Positions 26,501 through 35,500 of a stretch of DNA of 64,000 nucleotides are shown piece by piece. The DNA comes from Arenicola marina (taxonomy: Eukaryota > Annelida > Polychaeta > Arenicolidae), in NCBI GenBank assembly GCA_964019135.1, contig OZ025248.1:52507670-52571669 (forward strand), written 5' to 3'. Position 1 is the stretch's first letter. Every line of letters begins with the position of its first letter. The notes below the pieces were generated by a model, which worked only from the letters and a program-made list of their open reading frames with translations, had not been told where the DNA came from and made no database searches. A program made the translations under genes and the position numbers.

Positions 26501-29500
26501 GCTTGCTGAGATGTTTGATCTATCCCAGTCCATACTGAGCCATATCTGAGCTTGCTGAGGTGTTTGATCTATCCCAGTCCATACTGAGCCATACCTGAGC
26601 TTGCTGAGGTGTTTGATCTATCCCAGTCCATACTGAGCCATACCTGAGCTTGCTGAGGTGTTTGACCTATCCCAGTCCATACTGAGCCATATCTGAGCTT
26701 GCTGAGGTGTTTGATCTATCCCAGTCCATACTGAGCCATACCTGAGCTTGCTGAGGTGTTTGATCTATCCCAGTCCATACTGAGCCATACCTGAGCTTGC
26801 TGAGGTGTTTGATCTATCCCAGTCCATACTGAGCCATACCTGAGCTTGCTGAGGTGTTTGATCTATCCCAGTCCATACTGAGCCATATCTGAGCTTGCTG
26901 AGGTGTTTGATCTATCCCAGTCCATACTGAGCCATACCTGAGCTTGCTGAGGTGTTTGATCTATCCCAGTCCATACTGAGCCATACCTGAGCTTGCTGAG
27001 GTGTTTGATCTATCCCAGTCCATACTGAGCCATAACAGAGCTTGCCGAGGTGTTTGATCTATCCCAGTCCATACTGAGCCATACCTGAGCTTGTTGAGGT
27101 GTTTGATCTATCCCAGTCCATACTGAGCCATACCTGAGCTTGCTGAGGTGTTTGATCTATCACAGTCCATACTGAGCCATACCTGAGCTTGCTGAGCTGT
27201 TTGATCTATCACAGTCCATACTGAGCCATACCTGAGCTTGTTGAGGTGTTTGATCTATCCCAGTCCACACTGAGCCATACCTGAGCTTGCTGAGCTGTTT
27301 GATCTATCACAGTCCATACTGAGCCATACCTGAGCTTGTTGAGGTGTTTGATCTATCCCAGTCCATACTGAGCCATACCTGAGCTTGCTGAGGTGCTTGC
27401 GCAGGTCTCGTTTGTCCAAGTTAATGGCGTCCTGGATGTCAGTCGCCAGCGGGTTAGCTGCGGGGGGAGACAACATGCGGGAAATGAGCTAGGCGGTGAG
27501 ACTGAAGGCACGATAGAGCGAGTCTTAAAGTTGTTTATACAGATATTTCCAGCCAATTAAACTAAATGGGCATAATATGCTGCAATGCAATGATTAATGT
27601 TTACGTTCACCAGGACTTTTAACACGTAATTCAAACGGAATGGTAATTTGATAGCAAAACAGCTTTGTTGTTGCTTGACAACTGATCGTTAATTGGAAAC
27701 TGATCGTTAATTGGAAACTATGTGCACTACGTCACAGATTTGTGTGTAGCCCACAGTTGTATTGCACAGTTGTAGAGACGTTGTGCAGACTCCGGGCACA
27801 GAACTATAGTGACAGGAATAGACCACTCTTGCACTAATCAGGCAATATAATGTGACAGTTGTAGACCCTGACACGATGTTGTTGGCAGGAGACCAATAAA
27901 GGTCTGGAAGGGGTAAATGGCAACACAGGCATATTGGAAAAATCGACATTCGACAAGCAAATTCCGACACTGAGGACCTGAAAATCGACATCGACACACA
28001 TTTTAGACGCGGCATTTTAGAAAAAAAAACACACACACTAAGTTTAGTTAACAAGCGACATATATAATGTCCACTGAGGGGGAGGACTTTGGTGTGACTG
28101 GGTTTACACCGCACGCACGGCCTAGAAGGCCACTTGGTGCCAGGCCGGTTTGCCTGGGTGACGGGCCATACCTTTGCCGGCGATGGAGGCCAGATAGGAA
28201 CCCTTCATGACGTCCACGGCGACGCAGAGTTTCTCCACCATGGCGCATGGGTGGATGATGGGCACATACAGCAGGGTGGGCAGGTCGGCGATCTCACCTG
28301 CAACCGCACCAGCGTTACGGGTCAGACAATACAGGAGTCAAGAGTCAGAGCACAATGAAGGCGTTACGGGTCAGAAAACAATACATGCGTTACGGGTCAG
28401 AGGACAATACTGGCGTTACGGATCGGAAAACAGTAAAGGTGTTACGGGTCAGAGAACAATACTGGCGTTACGGGTCGGAGAAAACCCAACTTATAAGGTA
28501 TCGCAGGCACGCTAGTTGATATATTCTATCATACACTCACAGGAACTATTATTTCCAACTGGAGAACTTTCAAATTTATATTACGATCCATGAGGCCAGC
28601 GAAAGGTCACCTTGAGCCTGTTTACTTACATGGTCCGGGCACCAATAAACGGAAGTCCCTTTCCAGTTCCTGCAAACAACACATACATAATCAATACATA
28701 GCAAAACACCCACTCCCGTACGATGGTAAGTTAGAGCGACCAGCCTCATCATGGGGCTCAGTGTCGCTGGTTCTTACATCACTGCAGTCCATTACATACA
28801 GCCGAAGTTTTGAGACTGCAAGCCCTGAAACTTCCGATCTCGCTGGGGGCGCGGGGCTTACCTTGAGTTTGGACAGACTGCGGACCTGTATCGTGTGCAA
28901 CAACAGCTTCTCCACGGACAAATGGTCGCTCTGAATGATGAAAACACAAACGGAATTCAAAAAAGGACACTAATCGAAGCCTTGTCGTAAGTTTGTGTTT
29001 GTACTTTGTCTTATCACTGAACGTTAGTCTTCATATTCATTTCTGGAACAGATATTTAACGTAAGTGAAGTAAAAAAATGTATCCAAACAAAACATTATT
29101 TTCCGCGAAAAAATTCAGATATGGAAGCATCCTGGATCCGCCCCTGCTGTATATGTATAGTGTGGTCACGTGGTTGTCACGTGAGAGGCGCCACTGACCC
29201 GGATGGCCTGCGCCACTTTGGTGCTCTCGGACCCCTGGATCTGTGGGTAGTGGCTCACTTGGAGCGGCTTGCTCAGGTCCTGGTCATCCACGTGGATACT
29301 CAACTTGTAGACTGTAATACACACAAGGCACTCTCGCTGCACTTCTCACACCAGTGGCCTATTTCACGTACATAGTTTAGCCGGCTACGGGGCCTAATCG
29401 GCTAAAATTGCCCATCATCATTTACATGGTAACTTTAGTCGATTAAGCCCCTTAGTCGTCTAAATTCTGTTCGTAAAATCCACCACAGCTTACCGCTAAC

Positions 29501-32500
29501 ATCATGACTGATGCCAGGGCAACATGCTATGATATGATGTAGGGTTGTTTTATAACAGCAATAGGCCAGAGAGCCTAGTGTCGATATACTCGTTGGTACA
29601 CTCGGACGCATAACAACTAATTTATTCACGTGCTATCATGCGAGAGGCCAAACACAGAAATTCAGACAGGCTGTTCCGTAGCCTGGTGATTTTGTAACAA
29701 CATCAGTACCTAGTTCAAACAATTCAGGTCTGCTTAGTCCCTTCCAATAGTATTATGGAACGTGTAGAACGTGTTAATCCAACAAGATCCGTATTATTCA
29801 TAATGTGACAAACTAGGAAGTGTACAGAGTAAACAACGCCGGCCTACGTACGCGGTGCCAGACAGACAACAGGAAGCGATTAGTCAGGGCGTATACCCCA
29901 ACACAGCATACTGGGAGCCCATCGACCCATACAGGCCACATATCAATGATATAAGCATTATGTATCTGATACAGATACTGTCAAGGTGACCGTCACATTA
30001 TCTATCGCGGTGAGACGCTGTAAGCAAAGGACACTCACTGGTGTGGAATTGGCGACCTTCTCGCCTCGGCATCTCCCTGAAAGACGTTTAAATAGAGCAT
30101 CAGTAAACATAGGTGAGAAAATAACGCCATCCGTGTAACCAACTACCAATAATTCCCATAATGTCCAACTATTATGTTTATAATAACGATATTTACATCT
30201 GAACACCTTACGACAGGGTTCCCACGCCCATCTGGTAACATGAGCATAATCTCCCAGAGCACCTGCCATTACCACTGACCTCCAGTAGGAGAGCACGAGG
30301 TATGTTAACATTATGCCAGGTTTGTACATGACGGCGTTTATATGGAACATTCTACAATATCCTCGCTGAGCCTAATCTCCCAGAGCACCTGCCATTGCCA
30401 CTGACCTCCAGTAGGAGAGCACGAGGTATGTTAACATTATGCCAGGTTTGTACATGACGGCGTTTATATGGAACATTCCACAATATCCTCGCTGAGCCTA
30501 ATCTCCCAGAGCACCTCCCATTACCACTGACCTCCAGTAGGAGAGCACGAGGTATGTTAACAATATGCCAGGTTTGTACATGACGGCGTTTATATGGAAC
30601 ATTCTACAATATCCTCGCTGAGCCTAATCTCCCATAGCACCTGCCATTGCCACTGACCTCCAGTAGGAGAGCACGAGGTATGTTAACATTATGCCAGGTT
30701 TGTACATGACGGCGTTTATATGGAACATTCTACAATATCCTCGCTGAGCCTAATCTCCCAGAGCACCTGCCATTGCCACTGACCTCCAGTAGGAGAGCAC
30801 CAGGCACTTTCCCGCCACGTAGTTCTCGACGTGGACGTGTTCGCCAAGCCGGAAGCGAATAAGTCTCTGGGCCTAAAAAAAAGGACATCGATATTACAAA
30901 ACAATTATTACAGTTTGTCGTGTTAATGCTCTTGTCATGTGAATCTGATGGAACTAGCCCCCCTAACATAAATCCCGCATCAAGGAAAGAACTACAAATC
31001 CTGACCGTACGGTAGCCGCGATTGAAGCTTTTTTCAAAATTGTATATTATTTGAAAAAAAATCATCTGTATACTATCGCGAGCGAATGGTTCGCTTATAC
31101 ATGTACTTAAATTTGATTGTAATCCATAATTCTTGTCAATATTTACATTAGATTATAAAATCTCGACTAGGCTTTCATTAACGCCAAGTTTGAGATGAAC
31201 ATTCACCTGTACGTATGGTAAACCTCTTTATTGAAATAAAACTTCAATAAAAAAAGGACACACAAGGTCAAATACATCAACTATACTCTACTACAAAGTC
31301 CTTGAATATTTTACATAAACTCAACGTCTTATAACTTATAAATATTATCCACAGATTTGTATTCATTCTCTATGGAATGCAAAATTGGTTTAACTGGTTA
31401 TGCGATTAGGAAAGGAAAGGAGAAAACAGTAAGGGATAATATAGCAAATAAGACATCCTCTTACCTGAGAATGGAGAACTTCTAGCTGCAGCGATTGACA
31501 GAATGAATCTGTTTGGTGCTGTTAAGAATTCGTCCCTGATATTCTATTCCAGTCTAATCCATAATTTATATGTATCAAGACTACAGTTAACTAAATGTAT
31601 ATAGAAGCATTACTTAATACCTCAATCGGCAGTTACTGAATAAGTAATGTATAAACAATGTTATGAGTAAATAAAGCAATCATATTTGCAATGAGCTCCT
31701 CCTTTAAAAGTCTTATAAATGTTTGTAATGTTTCAGCTGCAACCGGTTTGATAACATAATTTTCCTTAGATTTTCGAACATTAAATATGCCATTAACATG
31801 TAAAGGATACGCAGACAGTTGTAGAGGTCATGGAGAGGTAGGTCGTTGTCCATCAGGCGGGACTGGACCAGCTGATGGATGTAGTTCACCTGAAGTAACC
31901 GAAGGTGTCAATTACCAGTACACGCGGTTGTGGTTGTGGTTTATTTGGTCTTGAAGGCCTTAAGGCCCAAATGACACAACATATAATTATACAAACAGTT
32001 TGCATGGTGCGCAGTATTTTGAAAAACATACATTTACGTGGTGGAACAGAGACGATTTTCAATAAGATATATGCACATTGCCAAATTCCTCAGGGTCGTT
32101 ACATCATTATGACACATTAGGGTCCGAAAAAACTCAAATGTGGAGGGTTCCAAAATATAGAATCAATATATATTTTACGAATATCCGCGAACTTGGTACA
32201 ACACAACAAAACATGAAATTCATCCTCGATAACGGTAACACGTGCATCAGTTCAGTCACGTAAATGCTGCATTTATCCTTTCACAATAGCTATCTTGGTG
32301 TTACATTAGACCGGGTAACGATTTTTTTTTTACAAAGACATACCGGTACATCTTTAAATCTACCTGAAGTTCAAGAGTATTAAACCGCAATAAATATGTA
32401 TATAGGAAAAAAATAAAATATATATGTATCAACATATGAAGTCATCTTTAACTACGGAGACTTACTTGCAGGCTGTGAACGAGAGCTTTTCCATCTGAAT

Positions 32501-35500
32501 AGAGAGCAATGTCATACACACACTGTTACAAGTGTGGGTAACTCACATACCATCATGTTGCACATAATTACCACTGCACACGTTACGGTTATAAATGAAT
32601 GTTTTTAACATCAAATTTGTGGAACATACGTTCACAAAGCACTTCTTAACGGTATAAACTCTTTAATATACGTTCATTTACCATAGAATTCGCTAAACCT
32701 AAAATGGTCATCTGACAAAGCTAAAACTCGGCATAGACACTATAAGCATATGTTTGTCTTATAGTCAGATCACGACGAACACTGCCATGGCGACTCATAC
32801 CCCCGGTATCCGGATCCTCCACCAAGAACTCAATGTCCAAGAGCCTCCAGGGAATATGTGCTCCATCTCCCATTAAGGTCAAGGTCACCTGAAGGCGACA
32901 GTCCTTCCATATTATCATCATGCATAGAAGTGCATATAAAATCGTGACAATGTAGGAACAAGTCCACTATTGCGGGGACGACAAGTTTGGAGGAAGGATT
33001 AAGCGAAAGGAAATATCAATCGGTTTGAATGCATGAATTTCTTCTTATATACTTCACTTTGATTAATTAATTCATCGATACAAAGCATTAAGTGTTATTT
33101 AATTAATTCAGCCAAAGGATCCAAGCTACCACAGGGACATATACCTGTGATTTCAGACCATATATTCAGTTACCGTTTCGGTGAATACACACCAGTTTTA
33201 TTGATTTCATACATCACTTCAGGCACGAAAATCGCATTACATTTGCCTCAGCGCTTTCAATGGCTTAAGGTTTCTTTTAATTTCTACATCGCTTCGGTCG
33301 ATGATTGACTTGATATTTTAATGCTTAAATAGAAGGCGTATGACACCAGGGATACGAACCTCAAACTCATGTTCCACACAGAACCTCACTCGGCCATTCT
33401 CTGTAACATAAACCAGGCCAATGATGAGTAACACAGAACCTTACTCGGCCATTCTCTGTAACATAAACCAAGCCAATGATGAGTAACACAGAACCTCACT
33501 CGGTCATTCTCTGTAACATAAACCAGGCCAATGATGAGTAACACAGAACCTCACTCGGCCATTCTCTGTAACATAAACCAGGCCAATGATGAGTAACACA
33601 GAACCTCACTCGGCCATTCTCTGTAACATAAACCAGGCCAATGATGAGTAATACAGAACCTCACTCGGCCATTCTCTGGAACATAAACCCGGCCAATGAT
33701 GAGTAACACAGAACCTCACTCGGTCATTCTCTGGAACATAAACCAAGCCAATGGTGAGTGACACAGAACCTCACTCGGCCATTCTCTGTAACATAAACCA
33801 GGCCAATGGTGAGTAACACAGAACTTCACTCGGCCATTCTCTGGAACATAAACCAGGCCAATGATGAGTAACACAGAACCTCACTCGGCCATTCCCTGGA
33901 ACATAAACCAGGCCAATGAAGAGTAACACAGAACCTCACTCGGCCATTCTCTGGAACATAAACCAGGCCAATGAAGAGTAACACAGAACCTCACTCGGCC
34001 ATTCTCTGTAACATAAACCCGGCCAATGAAGAGTAACACAGAACCTCACTCGGCCATTCTCTGTAACATAAACCCGGCCAATGATGAGAAACACAGAACC
34101 TCACTCGGCCATTCTCTGTAACATAAACCAGGCCAATGATGAGTAACACAGAACCTCACTCGGCCATTCTCTGTAACATAAACCAGGCCAATGATGAGTA
34201 ACACAGAACCTCACTCGGCCATTCTCTGTAACATAAACCAAGCTAATGATGAGTAACACAGAACCTCACTCGGCCATTCTCTGTAACATAAACCAGGCCA
34301 ATGGTGAGTGACACAGAATCTCACTCGGCCATTCTCTGTAACATAAACCAGGCCAATGATGAGTAACACAGAACCTCACTCGGCCATTCTCTGTAACATA
34401 AACCAGGCCAACGATGAGAAACACAGAACCTCACTCGGCCATTCTCTGTAACATAAACCAGGCCAATGATGAGTAACACAGAACCTCACTCGGCCATTCT
34501 CTGTAACATAAACCAGGCCAATGATGAGTAACACAGAACCTCACTCGGCCATTCTCTGTAACATAAACCAAGCCAATGATGAGTAACACAGAACCTCACT
34601 CGGCCATTCTCTGTAACATAAACCAGGCCAATGATGAGTAACACAGAACCTCACTCGGCCATTCTCTGTAACATAAACCAAGCCAATGATGAGTAACACA
34701 GAACCTCACTCGGCCATTCTCTGTAACATAAACCAGGCCAATGATGAGTAACACAGAACCTCACTCGGCCATTCTCTGTAACATAAACCAGGCCAATGAT
34801 GAGTAACACAGAACCTCACTCGGTCATTCTCTGGAACATAAACCAGGCCAATGATGAGTAACACAGAACCTCACTCGGCCATTCTCTGTAACATAAACCA
34901 GGCCAATGATGAGTAACACAGAACCTCACTCGGCCATTCTCTGTAACATAAACCAAGCCAATGATGAGTAACACAGAACCTCACTCGGCCATTCTCTGTA
35001 ACATAAACCAGGCCAATGATGAGTAACACAGAACCTCACTCGGCCATTCTCTGTAACATAAACCAGGCCAATGATGAGTAACACAGAACCTCACTCGGCC
35101 ATTCTCTGTAACATAAACCAGGCCAATGATGAGTAACACAGAACCTCACTCGGCCATTCTCTGTAACATAAACCAGGCCAATGATGAGTAACACAGAACC
35201 TCACTCGGCCATTCTCTGTAACATAAACCAGGCCAAGGATGAGTAACACAGAACCTCACTCGGTCATTCTCTGGAACATAAACCAAGCCAATGGTGAGTG
35301 ACACAGAACCTCACTCGGCCATTCTCTGTAACATAAACCAGGCCCATGATGAGTAACACAGAACCTCACTCGGCCATTTTCTGTAACATAAACCAAGCCA
35401 ATGATGAGTAACACAGAACCTCACTCGGCCATTCTCTGTAACATAAACCAGGCCAATGATGAGTAACACAGAACCTCACTCGGCCATTCTCTGTAACATA

